51,195 nt of DNA from Shewanella glacialipiscicola (lineage in GTDB: Bacteria; Pseudomonadota; Gammaproteobacteria; Enterobacterales; Shewanellaceae). The position numbers were made by a program, and so were the translations under genes. Within the stretch, counting starts at the first letter, position 1; each line of letters starts with the position of its first letter. The stretch spans positions 1-51,195 of the forward strand of contig NZ_JAKILU010000026.1 of the NCBI RefSeq assembly GCF_023283485.1, given 5' to 3'. A model generated the notes under the pieces. That model was not told where the DNA came from and ran no database searches. It was given only the letters and a program-made list of their open reading frames with translations. Of the stretch, positions 10,503-21,335 are shown piece by piece.

Positions 10503-10805
10503 ATGTATTACCAAGTCAATAAAAAATATACGGCAGGCTTTACCTTGATTGAACTTGTCGTGGTGATAATTGTGCTTGGGATCTTGGCGGTCATTGCCAC
10601 GCCTAAATTTATCGGTTTAAGTAAAGAAGCGCGGATACAAACCCTAAGCCAAGTGCAGGCCAGCGTTAAAACAGTCATCACGCTAACCTATACAGCACCC
10701 AATTACCTAGCCAGCAAAGCCAGTGATGTAAGCCTGCGGCACAATATGTTATCAATCGCTAAGGTTGACTCATTAGTTATAGATAAAGTAGCTAATGAGT
10801 CCTAG
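10503..10805 (+). CDS. short type IV pilin-like protein (possibly truncated)
   Basis: 100 residues with a class III prepilin signal: a short basic leader, the cleavage motif AG|FTLIELVVV with the conserved Glu at +5, and a roughly 22-residue hydrophobic helix (residues 13-35). The N-terminal half resembles MSHA-type pilins (ILAVIATPKFIGLSKEAR). Those proteins run to about 150-170 residues, whereas this one stops soon after the helix and has no disulfide cysteines. It begins 10 bp after lnt with AGGA at a good distance, so it is probably translated with the lnt operon. It could be a minor pseudopilin or a remnant that has lost its globular domain. Confidence 0.7.
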   Translation: MYYQVNKKYTAGFTLIELVVVIIVLGILAVIATPKFIGLSKEARIQTLSQVQASVKTVITLTYTAPNYLASKASDVSLRHNMLSIAKVDSLVIDKVANES

Positions 10806-10821
10806 CGTCGAGTTCTCATAT

Positions 10822-10846
10822 AAAAAACGACGCAAATGCGTCGTTT
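10822..10846 (-). terminator. terminator between pilin-like gene and zinc-ribbon gene
   Basis: A 10-bp perfect stem (10825-10834 with 10837-10846) and a 2-base apex. On the minus strand it is followed by six T, so it ends the zinc-ribbon gene. On the plus strand only three T follow, so it may also end the lnt transcript. Confidence 0.8.
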
Positions 10847-10868
10847 ATGCTGCAACACACTAAGCTCG

Positions 10869-11369
10869 TTAAGGCGTGAGGGGTTCGCGGGTAAATTCTC
10901 CATTATCACATTCAGGGCAATCAGAAATCGTACTTGGGAATTCAATACTCATTTCATTGCCACAGTTAGTGCATACCATGATGCCTTGGTTCACAATATC
11001 GCCACTCTGGTAATAACCATGATGCTTAAAGTCTTGCGTTAACTCATGCCATTCTACTTGACTGCGGTCGGTTATTTCGCTGAGCCAATGCCAAAGTGTA
11101 TTCTCTAAAGTGATGACCGTTGGGCTGTGACTCAAACTATTCGCGTTTTGTTCACGCAAAAAGCTCGCAATATCACGCTTTAAAAATTGTTCTACTAAAG
11201 CAAGCTCATCTTCACCAGCCTGTTCTTTAAGGCGTAAAAATTCTTTCCCTTGAGTGACAGAATTAAATAAGTTCTTTACAGTCATAGTGTTATCTTCTAA
11301 AAACTGAGACTTCACTTCGGTAATTAAGGATTGATACAGTCCTAATAACACGTTACTTCTATCATTCAT
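10869..11369 (-). CDS. zinc ribbon-containing protein, YbeL family (DUF1451)
   Basis: 166-residue protein of the YbeL/DUF1451 family. An N-terminal helical, charged part is followed by a conserved core (SQVEWHELTQDFKHHGYY-like) and a C-terminal zinc ribbon with two CxxC pairs (CTNCG, CPECD). Its molecular function is unknown. E. coli ybeL is likewise divergent from leuS, so the context is conserved. The frame opens with TTG 11375, but ATG 11369 sits 8 bases after AAGGAG and is the likely start. Confidence 0.88.
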   Translation of the reverse strand: MNDRSNVLLGLYQSLITEVKSQFLEDNTMTVKNLFNSVTQGKEFLRLKEQAGEDELALVEQFLKRDIASFLREQNANSLSHSPTVITLENTLWHWLSEITDRSQVEWHELTQDFKHHGYYQSGDIVNQGIMVCTNCGNEMSIEFPSTISDCPECDNGEFTREPLTP

Positions 11370-11490
11370 AACCAATACTCCTTCATACGAACCTTTTTAA
11401 TGCATCGCTTCTAGTTTATTCTATGCAGATCTTACTCGCGCTGATATGGCGTTAGATCAAATAATAGGCGGCACTGCCGGAAATAGAGTG

Positions 11491-14085
11491 ATGCAAGAGC
11501 AATATAATCCCTCAGAAATTGAAGCCCTAGTGCAAAAGCACTGGCATGACAACAAAACCTTCGAAGTCACTGAAGACGCAAACAAAGAAAAGTTTTATTG
11601 CCTTTCAATGTTTCCGTACCCTTCTGGCAGACTCCACATGGGACACGTACGCAACTATACCATAGGTGACGTGGTTGCACGCTTTCAACGTCTTCAAGGC
11701 AAAAACGTGCTCCAACCTATCGGTTGGGACTCATTTGGTTTGCCAGCAGAAAATGCCGCAATCAATAATAAGACTGCGCCTGCGCCATGGACCTATGAAA
11801 ACATAGAGTACATGAAAAACCAGCTGAAACTATTAGGTTTTGGTTACGATTGGAGCCGTGAAATTGCCACTTGTACCCCAGAATATTATCGCTGGGAACA
11901 ATGGTTCTTCACTAAGTTGTACGAGAAAGGCCTAGTCTACAAAAAAACGGCTTCGGTCAACTGGTGTCCAAACGATGAAACCGTACTGGCAAACGAGCAA
12001 GTACAAGATGGCTGCTGCTGGCGCTGTGATACACCTGTCGAACAGAAAGAAATTCCACAGTGGTTTATTAAGATCACTGATTACGCCGAAGAATTATTAA
12101 ACGATCTGGATACCTTAGATGGCTGGCCTGAACAGGTTAAAACCATGCAACGTAACTGGATTGGTCGTAGTGAAGGAGTTGAAGTCACCTTTGGTGTGGC
12201 TGATAGCAACGGCTCTGCCACAGCCAACACTTTCGATATTTATACCACCCGTCCAGATACCTTAATGGGCGTGACCTATGTAGCCATTGCTGCCGGTCAC
12301 TCATTAGCCGAGCTTGCCGCGCAAACCAATCCCGAGCTTGCAACCTTCATTGACGAGTGCAAAAACAGCACAACTTCAGAAGCTGAACTCGCGACCATGG
12401 AAAAACGCGGTGTCGCAACCGGTCTTTTCGCCATTCATCCACTAACCGGTAAGCAAGTGCCTATTTGGGCGGCTAACTTTGTGTTGATGAACTATGGCAC
12501 TGGCGCAGTGATGTCGGTTCCTGGCCACGATCAACGTGACTTCGAATTTGCGAAAAAATATGCTTTAGCGATTGAAGCTGTGATCAAGCCAGTTGATGGT
12601 GAAGTCGACATCAGCGAAGCCGCTTACACCGAAAAAGGCATCCTAGTTAACTCGGGTGAGTTCGACGGTTTAGACTTTGAAGCGGGCTTTAATGCCATCG
12701 CAAATAAGTTAGTCGCAGAAGGTAAAGGCAAACGCCAAGTTAACTATCGTCTGCGCGATTGGGGCGTTTCACGTCAGCGTTACTGGGGTGCACCTATTCC
12801 TATGGTGACCTTAGCCGATGGCACTGTGATCCCAACGCCAGCTGATCAACTGCCCGTATTACTGCCAGAAGATGTGGTGATGGACGGTATTCAAAGCCCA
12901 ATCAAAGCCGATAAAGAATGGGCAAAAACCCAAATTAACGGTCAAGATGCGCTGCGCGAAACCGATACCTTCGATACCTTTATGGAATCATCTTGGTATT
13001 ACGCCCGTTACTGTAGCCCGCATGCAGACGAAATGCTCGATCCTGCTAAAGCTAACTACTGGCTACCAGTCGATCAATACATTGGCGGCATCGAACACGC
13101 TTGTATGCATTTGTTGTATTTCCGTTTCTTCCATAAGTTGCTACGTGATGCAGGTCTGGTTAACTCTAACGAGCCAGCCAAGCAATTGCTAACCCAAGGT
13201 ATGGTGTTGGCTGATGCGTTTTACTACATCAATCCAAAAGGCGCCCGTGTGTGGGTTTCTCCTTTAGATGTAGCGACCACAGAAAAAGACGACAAGGGCC
13301 GCATTACTAAGGCGATCGATAAAGACGGCAACGAGCTGGTTTATACCGGCATGAGCAAGATGTCTAAGTCGAAAAACAACGGTATCGACCCGCAAGTGAT
13401 GGTCGAAAAATACGGTGCCGATACGGTTCGTCTATTTATGATGTTTGCATCACCTCCAGAATTAACTCTGGAATGGCAAGAATCTGGCGTTGAAGGTGCA
13501 CACCGCTTCATTAAACGTCTGTGGAAACTGGCAAGTGAACATATTGCCCAAGATAACAGCGAAGCCTTAGATGTCAGCAAGTTAACAAGCGATCAAAAAG
13601 CGCTGCGCCGTGAAGTCCACAAGACGATTGCTAAAGTGACCGATGATATCGGCCGCCGTCAAATGTTCAACACTGCGGTTGCCGCCGTGATGGAACTGAT
13701 GAACCATCTACAAAAAGCACCACAAACCACGGGCCAAGACAACGCCATTATCGGTGAAGCCTTATCCGCCATCGTGCGTTTGCTGTACCCTATCATTCCG
13801 CATGTCTGCTTTAACCTGTGGAACGAGTTAGGTAATGCAAGCAACATCGAAGACAGCCAATGGCCAGTCGTTGATGACGCAGCACTGGTTGAAGACAGCA
13901 AGCTCATCGTTGTGCAAGTCAACGGTAAAGTTCGCGCCAAAATCACCGTAGCCGCCGATGCTGATAAAGAATCAGTAGAAGCGTTAGGCATGAGTGATGA
14001 ACACGTGATCAAATACCTAGACGGCCTGACTGTACGTAAAGTGATCTATGTACCGGGCAAACTGCTCAGCATAGTGGCAAATTAA
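11491..14085 (+). CDS. leuS: leucyl-tRNA synthetase
   Basis: Class Ia synthetase, 864 residues from the ATG at 11491, close to 860 in E. coli. The HIGH-type motif appears as HMGHVRN near residue 50 and the KMSKS motif as KMSKSKNN near 625. The CP1 editing domain lies between them and the anticodon-binding domain at the C-terminus. An upstream in-frame ATG (11446) adds 15 residues that do not resemble the family, whereas [18 protein letters not shown] does. It charges the tRNA-Leu genes at the start of the window among others. lptE starts 19 bp downstream. Confidence 0.98.
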   Translation: MQEQYNPSEIEALVQKHWHDNKTFEVTEDANKEKFYCLSMFPYPSGRLHMGHVRNYTIGDVVARFQRLQGKNVLQPIGWDSFGLPAENAAINNKTAPAPWTYENIEYMKNQLKLLGFGYDWSREIATCTPEYYRWEQWFFTKLYEKGLVYKKTASVNWCPNDETVLANEQVQDGCCWRCDTPVEQKEIPQWFIKITDYAEELLNDLDTLDGWPEQVKTMQRNWIGRSEGVEVTFGVADSNGSATANTFDIYTTRPDTLMGVTYVAIAAGHSLAELAAQTNPELATFIDECKNSTTSEAELATMEKRGVATGLFAIHPLTGKQVPIWAANFVLMNYGTGAVMSVPGHDQRDFEFAKKYALAIEAVIKPVDGEVDISEAAYTEKGILVNSGEFDGLDFEAGFNAIANKLVAEGKGKRQVNYRLRDWGVSRQRYWGAPIPMVTLADGTVIPTPADQLPVLLPEDVVMDGIQSPIKADKEWAKTQINGQDALRETDTFDTFMESSWYYARYCSPHADEMLDPAKANYWLPVDQYIGGIEHACMHLLYFRFFHKLLRDAGLVNSNEPAKQLLTQGMVLADAFYYINPKGARVWVSPLDVATTEKDDKGRITKAIDKDGNELVYTGMSKMSKSKNNGIDPQVMVEKYGADTVRLFMMFASPPELTLEWQESGVEGAHRFIKRLWKLASEHIAQDNSEALDVSKLTSDQKALRREVHKTIAKVTDDIGRRQMFNTAVAAVMELMNHLQKAPQTTGQDNAIIGEALSAIVRLLYPIIPHVCFNLWNELGNASNIEDSQWPVVDDAALVEDSKLIVVQVNGKVRAKITVAADADKESVEALGMSDEHVIKYLDGLTVRKVIYVPGKLLSIVAN

Positions 14086-14104
14086 TAGGAAACCGCGAAA
14101 ACTT

Positions 14105-14599
14105 ATGCTAATCAAACGCATATGCTTCGCAATCATGGCACTGGTCATTATGACCAGTGCCGGTTGCGGTTTTAAGCTTCAACGTAACTATCAGATACCT
14201 GATGCCCTCCATCAGCTAAGTTTGAGTAGCGCGGATGAATACAGCGAACTCACCCGCTTAGTACGTGAACGCCTACGCTTGAACAATATTAAGGTTGTTG
14301 AGGCTGCTGATGACGTTCCGGTATTAAGGCTAATCACAGACTCCTTAGCGCGCTCGACCTTGTCTTTGTATCCCACGGGTAATGTTGCCGAGTATGAGCT
14401 GATTTATTTAGTCGAATTTGCTGTGGCACTGCCGGGCAAAGAGGCGCAGCCTTTCAAGGTTGAAATCCGCCGCGATTACTTGGACGATCCACGTACCGCA
14501 CTGGCAAAAAGTCGCGAAATGGAATTGCTGACCAAGGAAATGCGTATCCAAGCTGCTGATCAAATTCTGCAAGCAATGGCCGGCACCGAGGTTAATTAA
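14105..14599 (+). CDS. lptE: LPS-assembly lipoprotein LptE
   Basis: Outer-membrane lipoprotein that plugs the LptD translocon for lipopolysaccharide. The signal peptide ends in the lipobox TSAG-C with the lipidated Cys at 21, followed by GFKL as in other LptE proteins. The 164 residues are an ordinary family length. It lies between leuS and holA as in E. coli, with a 17-bp gap before holA. Confidence 0.93.
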   Translation: MLIKRICFAIMALVIMTSAGCGFKLQRNYQIPDALHQLSLSSADEYSELTRLVRERLRLNNIKVVEAADDVPVLRLITDSLARSTLSLYPTGNVAEYELIYLVEFAVALPGKEAQPFKVEIRRDYLDDPRTALAKSREMELLTKEMRIQAADQILQAMAGTEVN

Positions 14600-14616
14600 T
14601 GCGGGGCTACGATTAA

Positions 14617-15648
14617 ATGAGAGTCTATCCCGATCAACTCTCCCGCCACCTTAGCCAGCTACTACCTTGCTATATGATTTTTGGCGATGACCCTTGGTTA
14701 ATAGAAACCAGTAAAGACCAGATCCGCCAATTAGCAAAACGTCAGGGTTTTGATGAAAAAATCCAACTCACCCAAGAAACGGGGTTTAACTGGCATGACT
14801 TAACTCAGGAATGGCAGGCCATGAGCCTGTTTTCTAATAAACGCCTGATTGAACTTACGCTTCCCCAAGCTAAACCCGGCGCCGAGGGTTCTAGCACACT
14901 GCAAGCACTATTGCAGACGCCTAATCCCGATATGTTGTTGATTATCGAGGGGCCAAAGCTCGCTACCGAACAAACCAATAGTAAATGGTTTAAAACCTTA
15001 GATGCCCATGGCATGTATTTGCCCTGCGCTACACCCGAGGGCGAACAGTTTATGCGCTGGCTCGATGGCCGCATTAAACACTTTAAGCTCAACCTACAGG
15101 CTGATGCCCGCGCTATGCTGCATGCCTTGTATGAAGGCAATTTACTGGCCGCTGACCAAGCGATGCAGTTACTGCAACTCTTAAGCCCGATACAACCCAT
15201 CAGTGCCGATGAACTGAATCACTATTTTGAGGATCAGTCACGCTTCACTGTATTCCAGCTCACCGATGCACTACTGAATAATAAACAAGATAGCGCCCAA
15301 CATATGCTGACCCAGCTCAATAGCGAAGGCACTGCCTTACCTATTGTGCTGTGGGCTTTGTTTAAAGAGCTTGGTTTGTTATTCCATTTAAAATGTGAAC
15401 AAGCCCAAGGCGCAGCGCTGAGCGCACTTTGGAGCAAACATCGAATTTGGGATAAACGTAAGCCACTGTATCAAGCGGCGTTACAACGACTCAGCCTCGA
15501 ACAACTTGAGCATATGCTCGCTCTGGCCTCCAAACTTGAGCTCAATTTAAAACAACAGGGTAAAGAGGATTGGACCAGCTTAAGCCACCTGTGTCTGTTA
15601 TTTGATCCTAGAGCCCACCGGCATCTGGCACATATAACCATAGACTAA
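14617..15648 (+). CDS. holA: DNA polymerase III subunit delta
   Basis: 343-residue clamp-loader wrench subunit that opens the beta sliding clamp. It starts with the family N-terminus (MRVYPDQLSRHL), followed by YMIFGDDPWLIETSKDQIR and the AMSLFSNKRLIEL segment implicated in clamp binding. Length equals that of E. coli HolA. It is in the leuS-lptE-holA-nadD series, 24 bp before nadD. Another pol III holoenzyme gene, holD, lies at 26.3 kb. Confidence 0.96.
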   Translation: MRVYPDQLSRHLSQLLPCYMIFGDDPWLIETSKDQIRQLAKRQGFDEKIQLTQETGFNWHDLTQEWQAMSLFSNKRLIELTLPQAKPGAEGSSTLQALLQTPNPDMLLIIEGPKLATEQTNSKWFKTLDAHGMYLPCATPEGEQFMRWLDGRIKHFKLNLQADARAMLHALYEGNLLAADQAMQLLQLLSPIQPISADELNHYFEDQSRFTVFQLTDALLNNKQDSAQHMLTQLNSEGTALPIVLWALFKELGLLFHLKCEQAQGAALSALWSKHRIWDKRKPLYQAALQRLSLEQLEHMLALASKLELNLKQQGKEDWTSLSHLCLLFDPRAHRHLAHITID

Positions 15649-15672
15649 TCATCTACTAACCAGAGGGTTTAT

Positions 15673-16314
15673 ATGCGTATTGGTATTTTAGGTGGCACTT
15701 TCGATCCTATCCATTATGGACATATTAGCCCAGCAATGGAGGTTAAGCAGGCATTAGCGTTAGATAAAATTTTACTAATGCCTAACCATATTCCGCCCCA
15801 CAAACAACAACCTAATATCACTATAGCGCAGCGCCTTAAAATGGTTGATGATGTTTGTCAGCAGCTCGATGGCTTTGTATTGTGCGATATCGAAGCCAAA
15901 CGCAATACTCCTTCCTATACCGTTATCACGCTTGAAAAGCTGAAAAGCTTATATCCCGAAGACGAGCTATTCTTTATCATGGGGATGGATTCTTTTCTGC
16001 AATTGCAAAGCTGGTATGAATGGCAACACCTGTTTGACTTTGCTCATGTTGTGGTTTGCCAACGTCCTGGCTGGCAGCTTGATATGAGCCACCCCATGCA
16101 ACAGATATTGACGGCTCGTAGTCAAAGTGCGTTAGAAGAGCCTGCACGTTATAGACAGCAAAACAGTGGGCTAATTTTCCCCGTGACAGTTACGCCACAG
16201 GATATTTCATCGACGCGAATACGTGAACAACTAGCAAAAGGTGAAATCCCAACTGATTTACTCATGCCCGTCACGCTAGATTACATCCAAAATCAACGAC
16301 TTTACCTACCTTAG
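15673..16314 (+). CDS. nadD: nicotinate-nucleotide adenylyltransferase
   Basis: Converts nicotinate mononucleotide and ATP to deamido-NAD in NAD synthesis. The nucleotidyltransferase signature [11 protein letters not shown] is at residues 7-17 and the C-terminal ISSTRIR motif near 178. Length 213 matches the family. AGAGGG precedes the ATG. cobC, which follows nadD in E. coli, is absent here. Confidence 0.97.
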   Translation: MRIGILGGTFDPIHYGHISPAMEVKQALALDKILLMPNHIPPHKQQPNITIAQRLKMVDDVCQQLDGFVLCDIEAKRNTPSYTVITLEKLKSLYPEDELFFIMGMDSFLQLQSWYEWQHLFDFAHVVVCQRPGWQLDMSHPMQQILTARSQSALEEPARYRQQNSGLIFPVTVTPQDISSTRIREQLAKGEIPTDLLMPVTLDYIQNQRLYLP

Positions 16315-16378
16315 CTCGAACCGTAAGCAGATATCGCTCACTCAACTATCAATGGCAATGTATTCCGAGCCACAACAC

Positions 16379-16387
16379 TGCTATACT
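16379..16387 (+). promoter_or_regulatory. possible extended -10 promoter upstream of rsfS
   Basis: TGCTATACT combines the TGn extension with a 5/6 match to TATAAT, 35 bases before the rsfS GTG. The sequence 17 bp upstream (TGTATT) is a poor -35. It would give rsfS-rlmH and the cell-wall genes an internal promoter. Confidence 0.4.
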
Positions 16388-16421
16388 ACCGCGCTATTTA
16401 AAATTAATGAGGTACGCCAGC

Positions 16422-16751
16422 GTGCAGAGCGCGGAATTAAAACAATTTGTTGTCGACAAGATCGACGACTTGAAAGCCAGAGACGTTGTTGTTCTGGATG
16501 TCAGCAAGCAATCTAACATCACTGACTACATGGTCATATGTTCAGGTACATCAAAGACTCACGTTAAAGCTATCGCCGAAAACCTTGTGGTTGAAGCGAA
16601 AAAAGCCGGTATTCCACCTTTAGGTGTTGAAGGTCGCGAAAGCAGCGAATGGGTTCTTGTGGACATGGGCGATGTGATCCTGCACGTTATGCAAGATCAA
16701 ACCCGTGAATACTACCAGCTTGAAAAACTTTGGTCAGATAAGCAAGACTAA
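16422..16751 (+). CDS. rsfS: ribosome silencing factor RsfS
   Basis: Binds uL14 on the large subunit and blocks subunit joining when nutrients are scarce. The family core [16 protein letters not shown], then [15 protein letters not shown] and [19 protein letters not shown], is complete. The frame opens with ATG 16407, but GTG 16422 has GAGG 9 bases upstream and yields 109 residues starting [10 protein letters not shown], as in E. coli (105). The stop overlaps the rlmH start by one base. Confidence 0.96.
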   Translation: MQSAELKQFVVDKIDDLKARDVVVLDVSKQSNITDYMVICSGTSKTHVKAIAENLVVEAKKAGIPPLGVEGRESSEWVLVDMGDVILHVMQDQTREYYQLEKLWSDKQD

Positions 16752-17221
16752 TGAAGTTGCAGCTCATCGCAGTAGGAACACGGATGCCCGACTGGGTTAC
16801 CCGTGGTTTCGAAGAATACCAGCGCCGCTTTCCCCGTGATATGGCGCTGGAGCTCATCGAAATACCCGCTGGAAAGCGGGGGAAAAATGCCGACATTGTC
16901 CGGATCCTACAGAAGGAAGGCGAACAAATGTTGGCGGCTATTCCCAAAGGCAATCATATTGTTAGCTTAGATCTTCCCGGTAAAAACTGGACGACTCCCG
17001 AGCTGGCAACCGCAATGACTAAATGGCAACTCGATGGTCGCGACGTCAGTTTACTGATTGGCGGACCAGAAGGGTTAGCGCCAGCCTGTAAAGAAGCGGC
17101 AAATCAAAGTTGGTGCCTATCGGCATTAACCTTACCCCACCCACTCGTGAGGGTTGTGGTCGCCGAAAGTTTGTACCGCGCGTGGAGCGTGAACACGAAT
17201 CACCCCTACCATAGAGAATAG
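16751..17221 (+). CDS. rlmH: 23S rRNA (pseudouridine1915-N3)-methyltransferase RlmH
   Basis: SPOUT-class methyltransferase acting on helix 69 of assembled ribosomes. The 156 residues begin [13 protein letters not shown]. The C-terminal SAM-binding knot is seen as LLIGGPEGL and [22 protein letters not shown], and the protein ends NHPYHRE as the family does. Its ATG shares the A of the rsfS TAA, so the two are coupled. The gap to mrdA is 61 bp. Confidence 0.98.
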   Translation: MKLQLIAVGTRMPDWVTRGFEEYQRRFPRDMALELIEIPAGKRGKNADIVRILQKEGEQMLAAIPKGNHIVSLDLPGKNWTTPELATAMTKWQLDGRDVSLLIGGPEGLAPACKEAANQSWCLSALTLPHPLVRVVVAESLYRAWSVNTNHPYHRE

Positions 17222-17282
17222 CGGGATCTTGATGTTAACGAGTGTCAACCACCCGTCATGGGATCAGCCGGAGATAGCATAA

Positions 17283-19139
17283 GTGTCGCCAAAAAAGCGG
17301 ATAACAATGCATGATCACGCCGCAGAGGCGTCTCTTTTTAAGCGCCGAGCGCTATTCACTTTTTTTTCCGTTTTTGCTCTATTAAGCGTATTAGTGGTCA
17401 ACCTTTATCACTTACAGGTTGAATCCTATAAAGATTATGCAACTCGCTCTAACGATAACCGTATTCGCGTTGTCCCGATTGCACCTAGCCGTGGTCTTAT
17501 TTACGATCGCAACGGTGTACTCTTAGCTGAAAATTTACCTTTTTATTCCCTCGATCTCGTACCTGAAAAAATCAGCAACATGTCAGAGACCTTAGATGAG
17601 CTCGGTAAGTTAATTGAGATCAGCGAAGATGAACGCGAAACCTTTACAGAGGCGCTAAAATTTCATCGCCGCTTCAAACCACTAACACTAAAAAATCAAC
17701 TAACTGAAGAACAAGTCGCGATTTTTAGTGTGAACCAGCATTTATTTCCAGGTATTACAGTCGAAGCTGGCCTTAAACGTAACTATCCCTTTGGCCCGCA
17801 AATCACCCATGTATTAGGTTATGTTGGCAAAATTAATATCCGAGACCGAGCCCAATTAGAACGCAGTGATTTATGGAAAAATTATGCTGCCACCAAGGAT
17901 ATCGGTAAACAAGGCGTTGAAAAATTTTATGAATCCTTATTGCACGGAAAACCCGGGCATTTAGAAGAAGAAGTGAATAATCGTGGCCGCGCAATTCGTA
18001 CCTTAAGAATTGTGCCACCAGAACCTGGCCAAGATATTTATCTCACCTTAGATCTCAAGCTACAGCAAAAAGCCGTTGAGTTACTTAGCGGTTTACGCGG
18101 TTCTATTGTTGCCATCGATCCCCGTGACGGCGGTGTTTTAGCTATGGTATCGAGTCCAAGCTACGATCCAAACCAGTTTGTACAAGGTATTAATAATAAA
18201 GATTACAGTGCGTTGCTCAATGATAAATCGCGCCCTTTAATTAACCGTGCGACTCAAGGGCAATATGCACCTGCATCCACTATCAAGCCTCACCTTGCAC
18301 TGCTTGGGTTAGATGAAAAAGCCATTACGGAACATACTCGCGTGTGGGATCCCGGTTTCTGGCAAATTCCTGGCGTTGAGCGTAAATACCGCGACTGGAA
18401 ACGATGGGGTCACGGCTGGGTCAATGTTTACAATGCGATAACCGAGTCCTGCGATACCTTTTTCTACGAACTCGCTTATAAAGTTGGCGTCGATCATATT
18501 GCCCGCTTTATGGAGCAATTTGGCTTTGGTCAAAATACCGGTATTGATATTTTTGAAGAATCTGCGGGCAATATGCCGTCTAAAGAATGGAAGCGATTAA
18601 AATACAACCAAGCTTGGTATATTGGCGACACTATTTCAGTGGGGATCGGTCAAGGTTACTGGACCGCAACGCCATTACAACTGGCGAATGCTGTGGGGAT
18701 TATGGCTAATAAAGGCCGCCGTTTTCCACCGCACTTGCTGAGGTCGGTTAAAAATAATACGACGACTGTAGATTCACCGATAAACGAATTACCGCCCATT
18801 GAGCTAAAAAATGCGCGTAACTGGAATATCATCAACGAGGCTATGCGCCAAACGGCTCATAAATCACGCTTTACTGATGCGCCTTATACTGCCGCGATGA
18901 AAACCGGTACCGCGCAGGTGATTGGCGTGGCTGAAAACACCAAATATGATGCTAGCAAAATTGCCGAACATTTTCGCGATAATGCGTTAGTTGTGGCCTA
19001 TGCCCCGTTCGAAGACCCCAAAATTGTCATTTCGGTCGTGATGGAAAATGCGGGTTGGGGTGGCGCAAATGCGGGCCCAGTTGCCCGTGCCATACTCGAT
19101 GAATATATGCTTAGAGATACTTGGAAAACCACACCATGA
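17283..19139 (+). CDS. mrdA: peptidoglycan transpeptidase PBP2
   Basis: Elongasome class B penicillin-binding protein that cross-links lateral-wall peptidoglycan with RodA. A single N-terminal membrane helix (about residues 22-42) precedes the pedestal domain. The transpeptidase domain has SxxK at S332-T-I-K335, the SxN-type motif as SCD ([10 protein letters not shown]) and KTGTAQ. Length is 618. GTG 17283 has GGAG nine bases upstream; ATG 17307 is a possible shorter start. The TGA overlaps the rodA ATG (ATGA). Confidence 0.97.
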   Translation: MSPKKRITMHDHAAEASLFKRRALFTFFSVFALLSVLVVNLYHLQVESYKDYATRSNDNRIRVVPIAPSRGLIYDRNGVLLAENLPFYSLDLVPEKISNMSETLDELGKLIEISEDERETFTEALKFHRRFKPLTLKNQLTEEQVAIFSVNQHLFPGITVEAGLKRNYPFGPQITHVLGYVGKINIRDRAQLERSDLWKNYAATKDIGKQGVEKFYESLLHGKPGHLEEEVNNRGRAIRTLRIVPPEPGQDIYLTLDLKLQQKAVELLSGLRGSIVAIDPRDGGVLAMVSSPSYDPNQFVQGINNKDYSALLNDKSRPLINRATQGQYAPASTIKPHLALLGLDEKAITEHTRVWDPGFWQIPGVERKYRDWKRWGHGWVNVYNAITESCDTFFYELAYKVGVDHIARFMEQFGFGQNTGIDIFEESAGNMPSKEWKRLKYNQAWYIGDTISVGIGQGYWTATPLQLANAVGIMANKGRRFPPHLLRSVKNNTTTVDSPINELPPIELKNARNWNIINEAMRQTAHKSRFTDAPYTAAMKTGTAQVIGVAENTKYDASKIAEHFRDNALVVAYAPFEDPKIVISVVMENAGWGGANAGPVARAILDEYMLRDTWKTTP

Positions 19140-20242
19140 GCCGCCACAGCCAATATCAAACCATCTGGCAACGCTTACACTTAGACTTGCCATTATTGCT
19201 CGGCCTATTGGCTGTGATGATTTTTGGCCTGTTCGTCATTTATTCTGCCAGTGGTGAAGATTTAGAGATGATGGAGCGGCAGCTATTCCGCATGCTGTTG
19301 TCACTCGGCATCATGTTTACCATGGCGCAAATTAACCCTGAAGCATTGAAACGTTGGGCCTTACCGATTTATCTGGCAGGGATCGTTTTACTCCTTGGTG
19401 TACACTTTTTTGGCGAAATAAATAAAGGAGCTCAGCGTTGGTTAAACTTAGGCTTTATGGAGTTCCAACCCTCTGAGCTGATTAAACTCGCCTTCCCCAT
19501 TACTATGGCTTGGTATATCAGTAAGTTTCCTCTGCCACCCAAAAAACGCTACCTTGCAGGCGCCGCGGTGATCTTGCTGGTCCCTACACTACTAATTGCT
19601 AAACAACCCGATTTAGGCACCTCGATTTTAGTGGCTGCTTCTGGTATTTTTGTGCTGTTTTTATCCGGAATGAGTTGGGCTATTCTCGGCAGTTTTACTG
19701 TAGCAGTCTTAGCGTTTCTGCCCATTCTTTGGTATTTCTTGATGCACGATTACCAAAGAACACGGGTACTAACTCTGCTTGATCCCGAGCAAGATCCTCT
19801 CGGCGCGGGTTATCACATTATTCAGTCAAAAATTGCTATTGGTTCCGGTGGACTCTGGGGTAAAGGCTGGCTTGATGGAACTCAGTCACAACTCGAGTTT
19901 ATTCCTGAGCGCCATACTGATTTTATCTTTGCGGTGATAGGTGAAGAGTTTGGTTTAGTCGGAAGTATCTTGCTGCTCATTATGTATCTGTACATCATAG
20001 GTCGCGGTTTAGTCATCGCCTCTCAGGCGCAAACCAGTTTCGCACGTTTACTCGCTGGTAGTATCACATTGACCTTCTTCGTTTATGTTTTTGTGAATAT
20101 TGGCATGGTTTCAGGTATCCTGCCTGTGGTGGGTGTACCACTGCCCCTTGTGAGTTATGGTGGAACTTCCATGCTGACATTGATGACAGGGTTTGGCATT
20201 CTTATGAGCATTCATACCCATAGACGTTTTGTAGATAGATAA
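19136..20242 (+). CDS. mrdB: peptidoglycan glycosyltransferase RodA (SEDS family)
   Basis: Polytopic SEDS glycosyltransferase, about ten hydrophobic segments, that polymerises lipid II with PBP2. Family sequences [17 protein letters not shown] and [14 protein letters not shown] are present, with PLVSYGGTS near the C-terminus. The frame opens 15 bases upstream at TTG, but the ATG at 19136 overlaps the mrdA TGA, the usual coupled arrangement, giving 368 residues. Confidence 0.97.
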   Translation: MSRHSQYQTIWQRLHLDLPLLLGLLAVMIFGLFVIYSASGEDLEMMERQLFRMLLSLGIMFTMAQINPEALKRWALPIYLAGIVLLLGVHFFGEINKGAQRWLNLGFMEFQPSELIKLAFPITMAWYISKFPLPPKKRYLAGAAVILLVPTLLIAKQPDLGTSILVAASGIFVLFLSGMSWAILGSFTVAVLAFLPILWYFLMHDYQRTRVLTLLDPEQDPLGAGYHIIQSKIAIGSGGLWGKGWLDGTQSQLEFIPERHTDFIFAVIGEEFGLVGSILLLIMYLYIIGRGLVIASQAQTSFARLLAGSITLTFFVYVFVNIGMVSGILPVVGVPLPLVSYGGTSMLTLMTGFGILMSIHTHRRFVDR

Positions 20243-20258
20243 TTTTAGGGACTTTTTT

Positions 20259-21335
20259 ATGCCTATTCTTCGAGCTTATTTGGCTCCACTAGGTCTTTTT
20301 TGTGTCAGTTCATGCCTAGTCGCATGCACAACCGCACATGAACCAACACAGCCGAAAACCGCACTAACAAGTACACCAACGGTTATTGAGGCGGTTAATA
20401 CTCCGGCTCCAGTAATCCCTGAATTACTAAAAGAAGAGTTTGTTCAAGCGCAAATTAAACAAGGTTTTACGCGCACAGAGGTGCTCACCTTCCTTAACAA
20501 AGCAAAATATAACCAAGGCGTTATCGATGCGATGACTCGACCTTGGGAAGCCAAGCCTTGGCATGTCTACTACCCCATATTCTTAACTGAAAAGCGTCTT
20601 GATGCTGGGCTCGCGTTTTGGAAAAAACACGAGGAAACCATCGCTAAAGCCGCGGCTAAGTACCAGGTTGACCCGCAAATTATTGTTGCCATTATCGGAA
20701 TTGAAACCTTCTACGGCCAGTACATGGGTAATTACCCTGTAATTGATGCCCTCTATACGTTAGGTTTTCACTACCCACCTCGTGACACCTTTTTTCGTAA
20801 AGAATTTGGTGAGTTAATGGCTTTAGTCAAAGAAGAACACTTAGATATTAATAACCTTAAAGGTTCCTATGCGGGTGCTATGGGTTACGGGCAATTTATA
20901 CCCTCAAGCTACCGCCATTACGCCGTCGATTTCGATAATAGTGGTAACCGTAATTTATTACAAAGTCCAGAGGATGCCATTGGCAGTGTCGCTAATTATT
21001 TCCATCAACATGGTTGGCAAGCCAATGCTCCGGTTGCCCTGCCTTTGGTCAATAACAGCAAAACTGCGCCCAAAGCCAAAGTATGGGCAGGTGAAAAGCT
21101 AAACTATAAAGTGGCCAATATTTTAACGCCAACTTTAGCTTTAGCAGATTCAAGAGATATCGATATCTCACAAAAGGCTTTACTGATTGAACTTGAGCAA
21201 GCGGATCACAGTGACTATTGGCTTGGCTTAAATAACTTTTATGTAATTACTCGCTATAATCGTAGTCCTTTATATTCAATGGCCGTTTATCAATTTAGCC
21301 AACAATTAAAGGAAAAGCATGCAACTCAAAAATAG
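20259..21335 (+). CDS. mltB: membrane-bound lytic murein transglycosylase B
   Basis: Lipoprotein that cleaves peptidoglycan glycan strands with formation of 1,6-anhydroMurNAc. The lipobox is CLVA-C with Cys 23. The catalytic Glu is in VAIIGIETFYGQYMG (about residue 149), and the GAMGYGQFIPSSYRHYAVDF segment is typical of family 3 enzymes. 358 residues is near 361 in E. coli. In E. coli mltB lies far from mrdAB; here it sits between rodA and rlpA and overlaps rlpA by 17 bp. Confidence 0.96.
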   Translation: MPILRAYLAPLGLFCVSSCLVACTTAHEPTQPKTALTSTPTVIEAVNTPAPVIPELLKEEFVQAQIKQGFTRTEVLTFLNKAKYNQGVIDAMTRPWEAKPWHVYYPIFLTEKRLDAGLAFWKKHEETIAKAAAKYQVDPQIIVAIIGIETFYGQYMGNYPVIDALYTLGFHYPPRDTFFRKEFGELMALVKEEHLDINNLKGSYAGAMGYGQFIPSSYRHYAVDFDNSGNRNLLQSPEDAIGSVANYFHQHGWQANAPVALPLVNNSKTAPKAKVWAGEKLNYKVANILTPTLALADSRDIDISQKALLIELEQADHSDYWLGLNNFYVITRYNRSPLYSMAVYQFSQQLKEKHATQK

